This document shows positions 17,610 through 25,543 of a stretch of DNA of 64,000 bases, in pieces. A model generated the notes under the pieces. It saw only the letters and a program-made list of their open reading frames with translations. It was not told where the DNA came from and searched no databases. Position numbers and translations under genes: made by a program. Source of the DNA: HGM12998 sp900756495 (GTDB lineage Bacteria > Bacillota > Clostridia > Oscillospirales > Oscillospiraceae); NCBI GenBank assembly GCA_958477305.1, contig CAUEFI010000015.1, positions 1 through 64,000 on the forward strand, in the 5' to 3' direction. Positions within the stretch are counted from its first letter, which is position 1. Each line of letters begins with the position of its first letter.

Positions 17610-17810
17610 TCAGCTCCGCTGAAAATCTTCCACCACGTCCCGCAGGTGAACCGGAGACAGCCCCGCCCGATTGCACCGGGCCGCCAGGGCCGCCACCTCG
17701 CCGTAATCGTTGGAAATCCGGCGAACGCAGCCTCCGCCCGCGCACCGGATACCGTACATCACCGGCGTGGAACTCCCCTCCGCGCATACACAAAATCGAT
17801 TCTTACCCAC
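17610..17810 (-). CDS. DUF6514-like small protein
   Basis: A 66-residue protein starting at GTG 17810 after AAAAGGAGAGAG. It has a short N-terminal strand region (VMYGIRCAGGG), a middle helix (NDYGEVAALAARCNRAG) and a conserved-looking end LSPVHLRDVVEDF, which I recognise from small Clostridia proteins of the DUF6514 type. No function is known. It stands alone between hairpin-marked ends. Confidence 0.6.
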   Translation of the reverse strand: MGKNRFCVCAEGSSTPVMYGIRCAGGGCVRRISNDYGEVAALAARCNRAGLSPVHLRDVVEDFQRS

Positions 17811-18068
17811 GATACACTCTCTCCTTTTCGATCTACTTTTTTAAAGACCCATACCAAAAGCTAAAATTCGACACATTTATGTGATATAATTTTCTATGAT
17901 TTTTCCTGCAGCTTCATAACCTTTCGCCTCCAAACACATCATATTGTGCTCTTTTTTCCCTGATATACTATATAAAGTATCGCAAGAGAATTGTCAACAC
18001 CATACCCCAAAAACCGCCGGAAGCGGCGTATATTTTACCACATTTGGTAAGCTGAGAGGTGAGGCCTG
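17811..18068. promoter_or_regulatory. AT-rich divergent region with operator TTACCA-N4-TGGTAA
   Basis: A 258-bp AT-rich spacer between the minus-strand DUF6514 gene and the plus-strand S24-type regulator. A perfect inverted repeat TTACCA (18035-18040), CATT, TGGTAA (18045-18050) lies 19 bp before the regulator start and is a likely autoregulatory operator. TATACT/TATATA boxes at 17964-17976 could serve as -10 elements, but no good -35 box was found. Confidence 0.5.
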
Positions 18069-18827
18069 ATGCCTTATGTGGAAAAGCTGGCACGACTGAA
18101 GCGGGAGCGCGGCCTGACCAACGATGCGCTGGCCGCTCTGTCCCGCGTTCCGGTGGGAACGGTCAACAAAATCTGTGCCGGACAGACGCGGCGCCCTGCG
18201 TTCCAGACTCTGCTGCGGCTCTGCCGCGCCCTCCGGGCTCCCCTGTGCTATCTGCTGGATACCAATATTCCCCCTGAGTACGACCTGTGCGCCTATGCAC
18301 ACGAGGCGGGCTGCTTCTCCCTCTCGGAGGAGGAGTTCGCCATGCTCCAGCTCTGCCGCCTGCTCCCCAGCCAGGACCGCCTCTCCGTCACCCGGCTGCT
18401 GGAGTCCCTCTCCACCCCGGTGCAGCGCCCCGGCGCTCCCGTCCGCCGCCTGATCTGTTACACCCAGCCCGACCGCGAAAGGGCCGCGCCCTTTTTGGGC
18501 CGCACGCGCTTCCGCCTCCTGGAGATCCCGCTGGACGAGACGGCAAAACTGGCCGACTTTGCCGTGCAGATCAATACCGGCTCCCTGAAGCCCTTTTACG
18601 CCTCAGGGGACGTCCTGCTCGTCAGCAGAACCCAGGCCAGACACGGCCAGATGGGTCTGTTTCTGTACAATCAGAAGCTGATGATCCGGGAATATTACTA
18701 CCGGCGCGGGGTCAGAAAACTGGTCTCCCCCACGTTGGGCCTGCGCGACACCGTTTTGCGGGACACCGACAAGTTCCTCTGCCTGGGCGTCCCCCTGCAG
18801 GCGGCCCGCAACTACCGCTGGATATAA
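18069..18827 (+). CDS. XRE regulator with S24/LexA-like C-terminal domain
   Basis: A 252-residue regulator with an N-terminal HTH (about 5-60, RGLTNDALAALSRVPVGTVNKICAGQTRRPAFQTLLRLC), a linker, and a C-terminal region (about 150-250) with the S24 order GSLKPFYASGDVLLV, then FLYNQKLMIREYYYRRG. The Ser of the Ser/Lys dyad may be the one in TGSLKP. The Lys is less certain, so self-cleavage is unproven. Such proteins are stress- or phage-type repressors, but no prophage genes are near. GAGAGGTGAGG precedes the ATG. The ferredoxin gene follows by 61 bp. Confidence 0.78.
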   Translation: MPYVEKLARLKRERGLTNDALAALSRVPVGTVNKICAGQTRRPAFQTLLRLCRALRAPLCYLLDTNIPPEYDLCAYAHEAGCFSLSEEEFAMLQLCRLLPSQDRLSVTRLLESLSTPVQRPGAPVRRLICYTQPDRERAAPFLGRTRFRLLEIPLDETAKLADFAVQINTGSLKPFYASGDVLLVSRTQARHGQMGLFLYNQKLMIREYYYRRGVRKLVSPTLGLRDTVLRDTDKFLCLGVPLQAARNYRWI

Positions 18828-18888
18828 GGAAGCGCAGGCATAGGCGGGGCGCAAACCGGGCATCCTGACTCCGAAAGGAGCGGATACC

Positions 18889-19077
18889 ATGCAAGTCTCC
18901 ATCGAGCGGGGCGACTGTATCAGTTGCGGCCTGTGCGTCTCCGCCTGTCCCCAGGTCTTCCGCATCGCGGAGGACGGCCTGGCGGAGGCGGCCCGGCAGC
19001 CCGGTGCGGAACAGGAGGACGCCGTCAGAGCGGCGGCCTCGGGCTGCCCCGTCAGCATCATCTATATCGAGGAATAG
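18889..19077 (+). CDS. Ferredoxin, single-cluster 4Fe-4S type
   Basis: A 62-residue ferredoxin. The cluster ligands are CISCGLCVSACP (C-x2-C-x2-C-x3-C spacing starting at about residue 10) and a distant Cys in ASGCPVSIIYIEE. With the second cluster site degenerate it should hold one 4Fe-4S cluster and act as a cytosolic one-electron carrier. CGAAAGGAG lies before ATG 18889. Neither neighbour is an obvious redox partner. Confidence 0.85.
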   Translation: MQVSIERGDCISCGLCVSACPQVFRIAEDGLAEAARQPGAEQEDAVRAAASGCPVSIIYIEE

Positions 19078-19083
19078 ACAACG

Positions 19084-19117
19084 AGGCCTCCGCCGGCGAA
19101 CCGGCGGAGGCCTTTAT
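19084..19117 (+). terminator. Terminator of the ferredoxin gene
   Basis: AGGCCTCCGCCGG...CCGGCGGAGGCCT (19084-19113) with TT after it. Being symmetrical, it can also serve the converging hprK gene, whose stop is at 19151. Confidence 0.75.
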
Positions 19118-19150
19118 CTCTGTCCGAAAGGGCCCGGCGGACCGTCCCAG

Positions 19151-20110
19151 CTACAAATCCCGCTGGGCCTGCGCGCTCATGGCCTGGTCAAAGTGCTCGT
19201 TGATCTGCTTGGTAAACTCCAGGGCGGCGTTGTAGCCCATCTTCTTATGGCGGTTGTTCATGGCCGCCACCTCCACAATAACCGCCAGATTCCGCCCCGG
19301 CTTGACGGGGACGGTGAGGGACGGGACCTGCACGTCCAGAATGGTGGTGTACAGGTTGTCCAGCCCCAGGCGGTCGTACATGGCGCCGTCCCTCCACTGC
19401 TCCAGGTTGATCACCATGTCGATCTCGCTCTCGTCCTTGACGGCGCTCATGCCGAACAGCCGCCGCACGTCGATGACGCCGATGCCGCGCAACTCGATAT
19501 AGTGCCGGATGAGCTCGGGCGCGGTGCCCAGCAGGCGCTTGGAGGAGGTTCGCTTGATCTCCACCGCGTCGTCGGCGATCAGGCGGTGGCCCCGCTTGAC
19601 CAGCTCGATGGCGGTCTCGCTCTTGCCCACCCCCGACTCGCCCAGCAGGAGCACCCCCTCGCCGTATACGTCCACCAGCACCCCATGGCGGGTGATGCGC
19701 GGGGCCAGGTATCCCTTGAGGGAGGCGATAATGGTGCTCATGAGCACCGAGGTGGTGTCCTGGCTGCGCAGGATGGTGCGGTCATGCTTCTCCGCCATCT
19801 CCATGCACTCCGGATAGGGGTCCAGGCCCCGGGAGATGATGAGGGCGGGGATGTCGTGCCGCAGCAGCTCCTCAAAGCGCAGCAGCCGCTCCTCCGGCGG
19901 CAGGCCGGACAGATAGGTGGTCTCCACCCTCCCGATCACCTGCAGGCGCTTGGGGTCGAAGTAATCAAAAAAGCCGGTGAGCTGGAGCCCTGGGCGGTTG
20001 ACGTCCTCGGTCCGGATGGCCCGGTCCTCATAGCCCTCTCCCCCGCGCAGCACCTCCAGATTAAAGTCCCTGATGAGTTTGCCCAGCTTGACGCTGTACA
20101 GGCTCTCCAT
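19151..20110 (-). CDS. hprK: HPr kinase/phosphorylase
   Basis: A 319-residue sensor enzyme of carbon catabolite control that phosphorylates and dephosphorylates the regulatory Ser of HPr and Crh. It shows the N-terminal domain, the P-loop GESGVGKSE (about 153-161), the preceding catalytic-loop region RITRHGVLVDVYG, and the family signature ELRGIGVIDVRRLFG. ATG 20110 is preferred over ATG 20116 because GGGAGGG directly abuts the latter. A Crh-like HPr homologue is encoded 5 kb away at 25059. Confidence 0.95.
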   Translation of the reverse strand: MESLYSVKLGKLIRDFNLEVLRGGEGYEDRAIRTEDVNRPGLQLTGFFDYFDPKRLQVIGRVETTYLSGLPPEERLLRFEELLRHDIPALIISRGLDPYPECMEMAEKHDRTILRSQDTTSVLMSTIIASLKGYLAPRITRHGVLVDVYGEGVLLLGESGVGKSETAIELVKRGHRLIADDAVEIKRTSSKRLLGTAPELIRHYIELRGIGVIDVRRLFGMSAVKDESEIDMVINLEQWRDGAMYDRLGLDNLYTTILDVQVPSLTVPVKPGRNLAVIVEVAAMNNRHKKMGYNAALEFTKQINEHFDQAMSAQAQRDL

Positions 20111-20140
20111 ACGCATCCCTCCCGGAATTTGGTTGCCTAT

Positions 20141-20170
20141 AGTATACCACTTTGGGGCCTCTCTTGGCAA
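20141..20170 (-). promoter_or_regulatory. Promoter of hprK
   Basis: On the minus strand TTGCCA (plus 20165-20170), an 18-bp spacer and TATACT (plus 20141-20146), 31 bp before the start codon. Confidence 0.6.
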
Positions 20171-20193
20171 CAATTGTGAAAAAAACATGCCCT

Positions 20194-20222
20194 TTGACAG
20201 GGGGCCGCCGGGGTGCTACACT
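20194..20222 (+). promoter_or_regulatory. Promoter of the TIGR04076 gene
   Basis: TTGACA (20194-20199), a 17-bp spacer and TACACT (20217-20222). The expected start near 20229 leaves a leader of only about 16 nt, beginning with the ribosome binding site. Confidence 0.65.
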
Positions 20223-20244
20223 CTGTATGGAGGTGCTGCATGTC

Positions 20245-20589
20245 ATGAACAAGGTAAAAATTACGGTGCTGAAGACCACCCTGGACACAGAGCTGGCCGC
20301 GGAGTACGGCGTGGAGGGGCTGACGGCCTGCCCCATGCTGAAGGAGGGACAGGTCTTTTACGCCGACTATGCCAAACCGGAGGGGCTGTGCGACGAGGCC
20401 TGGAAGGCCATCTATCAGTACGTCTTCGCCCTGGCCCACGGCGCGGGGCGCGAGCCCTTCTACTACGGCGACTGGATCCGCCGGCCCGGCGTGGCCATCT
20501 GCAGCTGCAACGACGGGCTGCGCCCCGTCATCTTCAAGCTGGAGGCCACCGGCGAGCCCTCCGTCACCGGCTATGTGCCGGTGCGCTGA
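20245..20589 (+). CDS. TIGR04076-family protein
   Basis: A 114-residue protein with the family order KVKITVLKTTLDTELAAEYG, CPMLKEGQVFYADYAKPEG, CDEAWKAIYQYVFALAHG and the cysteine motif AICSCNDGLRPVIFKLE. The two Cys residues in CSCNDG plus the one in ACPMLKEGQ suggest metal or redox chemistry. The family is common in anaerobes and has no assigned function. GGAGGTG lies before ATG 20245. Confidence 0.85.
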   Translation: MNKVKITVLKTTLDTELAAEYGVEGLTACPMLKEGQVFYADYAKPEGLCDEAWKAIYQYVFALAHGAGREPFYYGDWIRRPGVAICSCNDGLRPVIFKLEATGEPSVTGYVPVR

Positions 20590-20618
20590 AAAAAGAGGCG
20601 ATTTTATGAAATTGACCC

Positions 20619-20647
20619 TTGCATTTTCCGTCGGGATCTGTTAATAT
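20619..20647 (+). promoter_or_regulatory. Promoter of rpmB
   Basis: TTGCAT (20619-20624), a 17-bp spacer and TAATAT (20642-20647), 52 bp before the rpmB start. Confidence 0.6.
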
Positions 20648-20698
20648 ATCATTCGATGCTTTGTAAAGCTATCCTGACGAGCGAGGAGGTTCAAGCGA

Positions 20699-20887
20699 AT
20701 GGCCAAATGTGAATTTTGCGATAAGGGCGTTGTGTTCGGCATCCAGGTTTCCCACTCCCACCGCCGCTCCAATCGCCCCTGGAAGCCCAACGTGAAGCGC
20801 GTCAAGGCGATTGTCAACGGCACGCCCAAGCACGTGTATGTGTGCACCAGATGCCTCCGTTCGGGTAAAGTTACCCGCGCCGTGTAA
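20699..20887 (+). CDS. rpmB: 50S ribosomal protein L28
   Basis: A 62-residue L28 of the large ribosomal subunit: an N-terminal CEFCDKG, then HSHRRSNRPWKPNVKRVK and CTRCLRSGKVTR. The two CxxC pairs make it the zinc-binding form. GCGAGGAGG precedes the ATG, and it forms a monocistronic unit with its own promoter and a strong terminator. Confidence 0.97.
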   Translation: MAKCEFCDKGVVFGIQVSHSHRRSNRPWKPNVKRVKAIVNGTPKHVYVCTRCLRSGKVTRAV

Positions 20888-20904
20888 GCGAGAATATTGC
20901 GTAC

Positions 20905-20939
20905 AAAAAACCGGGCAGCGTCTTGCTGCCCGGTTTTTT
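20905..20939 (+). terminator. Terminator of rpmB
   Basis: AAAAAA, CCGGGCAG, a 7-nt loop, CTGCCCGG and TTTTTT form a symmetrical strong terminator. Confidence 0.92.
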
Positions 20940-21000
20940 GTACGCCGCACCGCCCCCTCCCGCCCCGCATAGGCTGGGGATAAGAAGGAGGCGTTTGCAT

Positions 21001-21426
21001 ATGTATGACCGCACATCCCCGCTCCCACTGGCGCTGACCCAGGGCCGGCCGGCCGCCCGCGCGCTTCTGCAGGGGGACGAGGCCCATCCGGATCTGCTGG
21101 GCGAGGTCCTCCTCTACCCCTGGCAGGGCGGCACCCTGGTGCTGACGCGGCTGACCGGGCTGCCCGGGGACGGGCTCTATCCCCTCCACATTCACGCCGC
21201 CGGCGCGTGTCAGACCGGCGGCGACGTGCCCTTTCACTGCGCCGGGCCCTTCTATCCTCCCGGCCTGGCGGCGCTGGCCCCGGTGCTCTCCTCCGGCGGA
21301 ACCGCCCTCTCCCTGCACGATACCCGCCGTTTCACGCCGGAGCAGGTCCTGGGCCGCTCTCTGGTGCTCCACGGCCGCGGGGCGGCGGGCGGGCGCATCG
21401 CCTGCGGGGTCATCCGGCGGGCGTAA
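21001..21426 (+). CDS. Cu/Zn superoxide dismutase-like protein, degenerate
   Basis: A 141-residue protein resembling the small cytosolic Cu/Zn-SOD-like family of Clostridia. It keeps an LHIHAAGAC segment (His-x-His ligands), a GGDVPFHCAGPFYPPG segment where classical enzymes have further ligand His residues, and the closing VLHGRGAAGGRIACGVI containing the last copper-ligand His. Several bridging or zinc ligands of the classical enzyme are not evident, so dismutase activity is doubtful. AAGAAGGAGG precedes ATG 21001. Its 3' end overlaps the converging acyltransferase gene by 17 bp. Confidence 0.68.
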   Translation: MYDRTSPLPLALTQGRPAARALLQGDEAHPDLLGEVLLYPWQGGTLVLTRLTGLPGDGLYPLHIHAAGACQTGGDVPFHCAGPFYPPGLAALAPVLSSGGTALSLHDTRRFTPEQVLGRSLVLHGRGAAGGRIACGVIRRA

Positions 21427-22681
21427 CCGCGCTCCCCGCCGCAGCCCGCCGCCACAGCGCCTCGGCTGCGAACTGGATTTTGGTGGCGTTGAAGCCCTCC
21501 TCCAGCGGGTAGAGGAAGTAGGTGTTGTCCTGGGTGGACAGGGTGATGCACTGCCCCTTCCCCCGGTAGTCGTACTCGGTGTGGACGGAAAAGGTGGATC
21601 GGGGCGGAAAGCGCAGGGTCTTCTCCTCCGCCGCGCCGTAACCGGCGAAGGTAAGGGCGAAGCCCTCCCCGCTGTGGCGCAGCCGCCCCTCCCCCAAGTC
21701 GATGAAGTTCACCGCGTTGGGCAGGGCCTCCACCCGCACCCTCAGATCCAGGGCGTAGGTCCCCCGGCGGATCTCCTCCTCCACCTGGGCGCGCTCCCAC
21801 TCGTACCAGTCGGGGATGTGGGCAAAGGCGGAGGCGCCGCCCACCCCCTCCAGGCGGCCGAGGGCGGTCATATGCCAGCGGGCGCCGCAGGCGGTACAGA
21901 AGAGCTCCGCCCCCCGGGAGGCCATCCGGAACTCGGCCAGGCAGGCGGGGCACTGGTACAGGGGCAGCTCCAGGCCCTCGGCCCGCCAGGGGGCGTCCAC
22001 CGCCATGCCCTCCCGGTACTGCCAGGCGTATTCGTCGTAGCGCAGCGCCTCCTGCACGGCGCTCTGGATCTCCTCCAGCGGGAGCCGGGCCGCCTCCTCC
22101 GCCGTGAAGAGCCGCCGGAGCTCGGCCTCCAGCCGGACGCCCTTCCGGCGCCGCAGGTTCCAGATGGGGGACTGGAGATAGTTCCCCTTCATATTCAGCG
22201 CAACCACCGGTACCTTCAAATAGCGGATGAGCTTTGCCGTGGAGGGGGGCAGCAGGGAGCTGGTGCCCACGTTGGCATAGCGCGCCTCGGGATAGAGCAC
22301 CAGAATGCCGCCCCGGTCCATCACCCGCCTGATGTTGCGCACCAGGTCCAGATCCCTGATAAACTTCCGGGTCCCCAGGCAGCCGATCTGGCGGTAGGGC
22401 CACTCCCCGTAGCGCTCAAAGCCCTCCAGCTCGGAGACGTAATTGGCCCGGTGGGGAAACAGGCACAGGGGAGTGACATAAAAGTCCATAAAGGCGTGGT
22501 GCGTCCCCAGCACCAAGTAGGGCGGCCTGAGGCCCTTCATATCCACCCTGCGGATCCGCAGCCGGCCCGGCCGGGTCATCAGCCAGCACCACAGCCAGAG
22601 CAGCGGCATGATCAGCGGGTTCTGCCGGGGTGGCTCCCGCCGGCGGTCAAAGGGGGTGGGGTCAACCTTCCGCCGTCTCAT
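21410..22681 (-). CDS. PlsC-like acyltransferase with zinc-ribbon tail
   Basis: A 423-residue protein. Residues about 25-60 hold a hydrophobic segment (LIMPLLWLWCWLM), followed by an acyltransferase domain with HHAFMD (the H-x4-D catalytic motif) and a substrate region GGILVLYPEARYANVGTS, as in 1-acylglycerol-3-phosphate acyltransferases. A C-terminal part carries a zinc ribbon (CPACLAEF...CTACGARW) and an extra beta-rich domain, about 180 residues beyond a minimal PlsC. It starts in a 4-bp ATGA overlap with the upstream NCS1 permease gene. The acyl acceptor is unknown. Confidence 0.8.
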   Translation of the reverse strand: MRRRKVDPTPFDRRREPPRQNPLIMPLLWLWCWLMTRPGRLRIRRVDMKGLRPPYLVLGTHHAFMDFYVTPLCLFPHRANYVSELEGFERYGEWPYRQIGCLGTRKFIRDLDLVRNIRRVMDRGGILVLYPEARYANVGTSSLLPPSTAKLIRYLKVPVVALNMKGNYLQSPIWNLRRRKGVRLEAELRRLFTAEEAARLPLEEIQSAVQEALRYDEYAWQYREGMAVDAPWRAEGLELPLYQCPACLAEFRMASRGAELFCTACGARWHMTALGRLEGVGGASAFAHIPDWYEWERAQVEEEIRRGTYALDLRVRVEALPNAVNFIDLGEGRLRHSGEGFALTFAGYGAAEEKTLRFPPRSTFSVHTEYDYRGKGQCITLSTQDNTYFLYPLEEGFNATKIQFAAEALWRRAAAGSAVTPAG

Positions 22682-24075
22682 ACCGTCAGCGCCCCCCTGT
22701 CCCGCAGCAGATAGCGCCGGATTGGCGGAATCCGGCTCAGCCCCCAGTATAGGGCGCCGGTCCCCAGGAAGGAGAACCCGGTGGGTGTGAGCACAAAGAG
22801 GGGCATGCAGTGGACAGCCCCGGTCACCGGGTTGTAGACCGCCAGGGACATGGCGACGCCCGCCGCCACACAGGCCAGCCCCAGCCAGTTGAAGCCCCGG
22901 CTGTACACATAGGCCCCGTGCCCGGGCAGGCCGAAGGCGGAGCGCAGGTCCACGCGCTGCCGGCGCACCAGAAAAAAGTCGGTGAAGAGCAGGGCTGCCA
23001 GCGGGGCGTAGATGCAGGCGCTGAGGGTGAGGAAGGAGCCGAAGTATTCGATGATCCTCCCCCAGACGCACAGGGCGCAGGCATAGGCCGCCAGAATGAG
23101 CAGCAGCGCCCGGTATCGGGCCGTCCGGAAGGCCGATTTCAGCATGACACCGTACAGGTAGGCTCCCACCGCCTGGGTGCCGATGTTGGCAAAGGCCACC
23201 AGCAGCAGGGAGCACAGGGCCAGGGCGGGCGCGGAGAGAGCGGCCAGCATGAGGGTGGGATCCTCCACCATCTCGCCGGTAACCGCCTGCATGGCGATGG
23301 CCATGACGGCCCCCACCACCACGAAGAAGGAGCCGGACAGGCCCTGGCCCAGCACACCGGCCCAGAACCCGGCCCGCTCGGACTTCACCAGCCTGGGGAC
23401 GCCCGCCATCCCGCCCACCAGCGTGATGACAAAGGCGAAGTTGGCCTCAATGGACATGATATAGGGGATCAGATTGGGCCCCTGCCCGGCGGGGCGGTAG
23501 TTCCACACGGTCTCAAAGGGCACCGCCCGGAAGCCCACGGCCACTACCAGCACCCCCACCGCCAGCAGCATGGGTACCAGAATCCGGGTGGTCCAGGTGA
23601 TGGCCCCAATCCCCCGCCCGGCAATCAAGGTCCCCAGCAGGACGCAGGCCAGACCCAGGAGGATGTGAAGGCCCGGGGGCACAGTCAGCCCGAAGAGGGC
23701 AGCCAAGTTGGACATGGAGGAGGCGAAGAGGCCGGCGCAGACGGCGTACCAGGGGTAGTTGATGAGGATAATCACCACCGTCATCACCATGACGCCCCGC
23801 CCGCCGAACACGGCCCGCAGCCAGATCCAGATGTCAATGCCGTAGCGCACTGACAGAATCACCGGAAGCTGATAGATGCACAGCATGAGGACAGCCCCGA
23901 AGAAGGCCCCGATGAGCAGCTGCCGGAAGCCCACCAGCGTGGCCAGATAGGCCCCCTGGGTGTAGCTCCAGGTGGCAATACAGTAACCCGAGAGGACCAG
24001 AAAGGCATCCGGAAAGCTGTAGACCCGGTCCCCGGACAGGACGGGCAGAGAGCCGAAGAGGGCCTCCCGCTCCAT
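22678..24075 (-). CDS. NCS1-family cytosine/purine-type permease
   Basis: A 465-residue, roughly 12-helix transporter of the nucleobase:cation symporter-1 family (cytosine, allantoin, hydantoin or thiamin permeases). The start region SFPDAFLVLSGYCIATWSYTQGAYLA and the middle TTRILVPMLLAVGVLV fit the fold. FFLVRRQRVDLRSAF is the characteristic cytoplasmic loop near helix 10. ATG 24075 follows GGAGGGCAGG. It is cotranscribed with a 60-residue membrane protein upstream and the acyltransferase downstream. The substrate is not determinable. Confidence 0.82.
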   Translation of the reverse strand: MEREALFGSLPVLSGDRVYSFPDAFLVLSGYCIATWSYTQGAYLATLVGFRQLLIGAFFGAVLMLCIYQLPVILSVRYGIDIWIWLRAVFGGRGVMVMTVVIILINYPWYAVCAGLFASSMSNLAALFGLTVPPGLHILLGLACVLLGTLIAGRGIGAITWTTRILVPMLLAVGVLVVAVGFRAVPFETVWNYRPAGQGPNLIPYIMSIEANFAFVITLVGGMAGVPRLVKSERAGFWAGVLGQGLSGSFFVVVGAVMAIAMQAVTGEMVEDPTLMLAALSAPALALCSLLLVAFANIGTQAVGAYLYGVMLKSAFRTARYRALLLILAAYACALCVWGRIIEYFGSFLTLSACIYAPLAALLFTDFFLVRRQRVDLRSAFGLPGHGAYVYSRGFNWLGLACVAAGVAMSLAVYNPVTGAVHCMPLFVLTPTGFSFLGTGALYWGLSRIPPIRRYLLRDRGALTV

Positions 24076-24107
24076 CCTGCCCTCCACCCCCTTCTCTCCG
24101 CCCCGCC

Positions 24108-24290
24108 TCACAGCCGGGCTCCCAGGAGAATCATCCCAAGACAGGCCAGCGCCACCGCCGCCCAGACGAGGTAATCCCGCCGGGAAAACCGCTTGGGGAA
24201 GGGGTAGTCCGGGCGTTCCAGCCCGGCAATGCGGCGCTCGGTCTCCCTGTTGAGCTGCGCCTCATACTCTGCGCTTTCTCTCTGTTTCAT
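24108..24290 (-). CDS. Single-helix micro-protein beside the NCS1 permease
   Basis: A 60-residue protein with a charged N-terminal half (MKQRESAEYEAQLNRETERR, likely a short coiled or amphipathic helix) and one C-terminal membrane helix (YLVWAAVALACLGMILLGARL). The start at 24290 follows GGAGGAGGAC, only 13 nt after the Nudix stop, and the stop is 32 bp before the permease. By analogy with transporter accessory micro-proteins it may assemble with the permease. This is inference from position alone. Confidence 0.65.
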   Translation of the reverse strand: MKQRESAEYEAQLNRETERRIAGLERPDYPFPKRFSRRDYLVWAAVALACLGMILLGARL

Positions 24291-24303
24291 GTCCTCCTCC
24301 ATC

Positions 24304-24924
24304 TCAATCGAACAGGGTCTTCCAGTCGTCTGCGCGGTATGCGTCGAAGCACATGCGTATCTGTTCCGCCGTATTTTTTTCTTCCGCCAGCACCGGAAGT
24401 TCATCCAGTCCGAAATAGCGGCTTTCGGTCGTCTCCGGATTTTCTGTAAAGCTGCCGCCGGTTACGGTGCACAGGACAAAGATCTTACAGATCTTATAGG
24501 CATAAATGGGCCGGTTGTGCTTTTCCCGGTCCTGCACGGCAATGATCTGATCCGCTGTCACATCCAGCCCCGCCTCCTCCTTCACCTCTTTAATCGTACT
24601 TTCCCCAACCGATAAGTCCACGTCTACCCAACCGCCAGGCATGGACCAGGCGCCGCAGTTTTCCCGCACCAGCAGGATCTTCCCGTCCTGGAAAATCGCC
24701 GCCCTGGTGTCCAGCTTGGGCGTCTGATACCCCTCCTCGCAGCAGAACAGATCTCTCACTTTCTCCAGAGGAAGTCCGGAACGGCCGGCCAGCATCTCCG
24801 CAGCGATATCTCTGACGCGCTGGTATCGTTCGCGGTCAAAATAATCTTTTCCGTAGTGCAGCCCTGCCTGTGCAATACTCTGCAGCTCCACCGCCCATGC
24901 GAGCCATTGCTCCCGTCCTTCCAT
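24304..24924 (-). CDS. Nudix hydrolase with N-terminal helical domain
   Basis: A 206-residue hydrolase of nucleoside-diphosphate-linked compounds. Residues about 1-60 are the small helical N-terminal domain found in the ADP-ribose/NADH-type Nudix proteins (WAVELQSIAQAGLHYGKDYFDRERYQR). The Nudix box lies around GGWVDVDLSVGESTIKEVKE. In this box the usual REUxEE reads KEVKEE, a Lys for the canonical Arg. ATG 24924 follows GGGAGCGG. It is the first gene of the operon Nudix - micro-protein - NCS1 permease - acyltransferase. A link to nucleobase scavenging is inference. Confidence 0.82.
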   Translation of the reverse strand: MEGREQWLAWAVELQSIAQAGLHYGKDYFDRERYQRVRDIAAEMLAGRSGLPLEKVRDLFCCEEGYQTPKLDTRAAIFQDGKILLVRENCGAWSMPGGWVDVDLSVGESTIKEVKEEAGLDVTADQIIAVQDREKHNRPIYAYKICKIFVLCTVTGGSFTENPETTESRYFGLDELPVLAEEKNTAEQIRMCFDAYRADDWKTLFD

Positions 24925-25007
24925 GCCTGTCCGCTCCCTTCTGCCGGTTGACATATTATGATAGCACGAACGGCGTGATTTTTCCACCCCGCGGACAGGC
25001 CGGATAC

Positions 25008-25053
25008 GTACAGAGCGCCCCCGGTCCTTTTCAGGACCGGGGGCGCTCTGTAC
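25008..25053 (-). terminator. Long perfect hairpin after the HPr-like gene
   Basis: A 20-bp perfect stem (25008-25027 with 25034-25053) with a 6-nt loop. Core arms are GAGCGCCCCCGGTCC and GGACCGGGGGCGCTC. It starts 6 bp past the stop of the minus-strand HPr-like gene. No T-run follows, so termination efficiency is uncertain. Confidence 0.65.
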
Positions 25054-25058
25054 GGCTG

Positions 25059-25310
25059 CTACCGGGCGGCCTGCCCGGCCAGCTCGCGGTTGCGCAGGTC
25101 GATCTCCAGCCGCCGGATGACATACAGGGAGTCGGTGATGACCCGGACGTTCCGGGCATAGTCCAGGGCGCACAGCCCCAGGAACGACCGGGCGTCCACC
25201 CTGATGCCGTCGTCCTCCCCGGCCACATAGACCGGCTTATCCGCCGAGGCGGCCAGGCGCTGCAGCGCGGCCAGCTCCTCCATGCAGTTGAATTTCATTT
25301 CCAGAACCAT
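25059..25310 (-). CDS. HPr-like protein without the catalytic His (Crh-like)
   Basis: An 83-residue protein whose second half follows the HPr fold: IRVDARSFLGLCALDY aligns with the HPr stretch around its regulatory Ser-46 (KSIMGVMSL type), and VRVITDS with the next strand. Ser 42 would be the HPr-kinase target. The GxHARP segment with the phosphotransfer His of true HPr is missing, as in Bacillus Crh, so it should act in regulation and not in sugar phosphotransfer. The window also encodes hprK. ATG 25310 follows AAAGGAGG. The alignment was done by eye. Confidence 0.65.
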   Translation of the reverse strand: MVLEMKFNCMEELAALQRLAASADKPVYVAGEDDGIRVDARSFLGLCALDYARNVRVITDSLYVIRRLEIDLRNRELAGQAAR

Positions 25311-25543
25311 TGCGTAAGACCTCCTTTCGGCCATGCTGGAGTATAATACAGCCGCCGCCAGGAAGCAATACGCAGAATCTATGAAATCCGACCGCTCTGC
25401 TGGGAACAAACCGGCAAAACGCAGGGGCTTTTCCAGGCGCAGGCTGCACTGTGGGGTTTGCCTCCGGCCCTGTGCACAAAAACCGCCCGCCCTTTCCTTC
25501 GCTTTCCGGCAGGCCGCACATACAGCGCCTCTGCCCGCCTTCT

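Noticed and set aside
18069..18827. Prophage repressor
   Set aside because: The S24-type regulator could be phage-derived, but no integrase, attachment repeat or phage structural gene is nearby.
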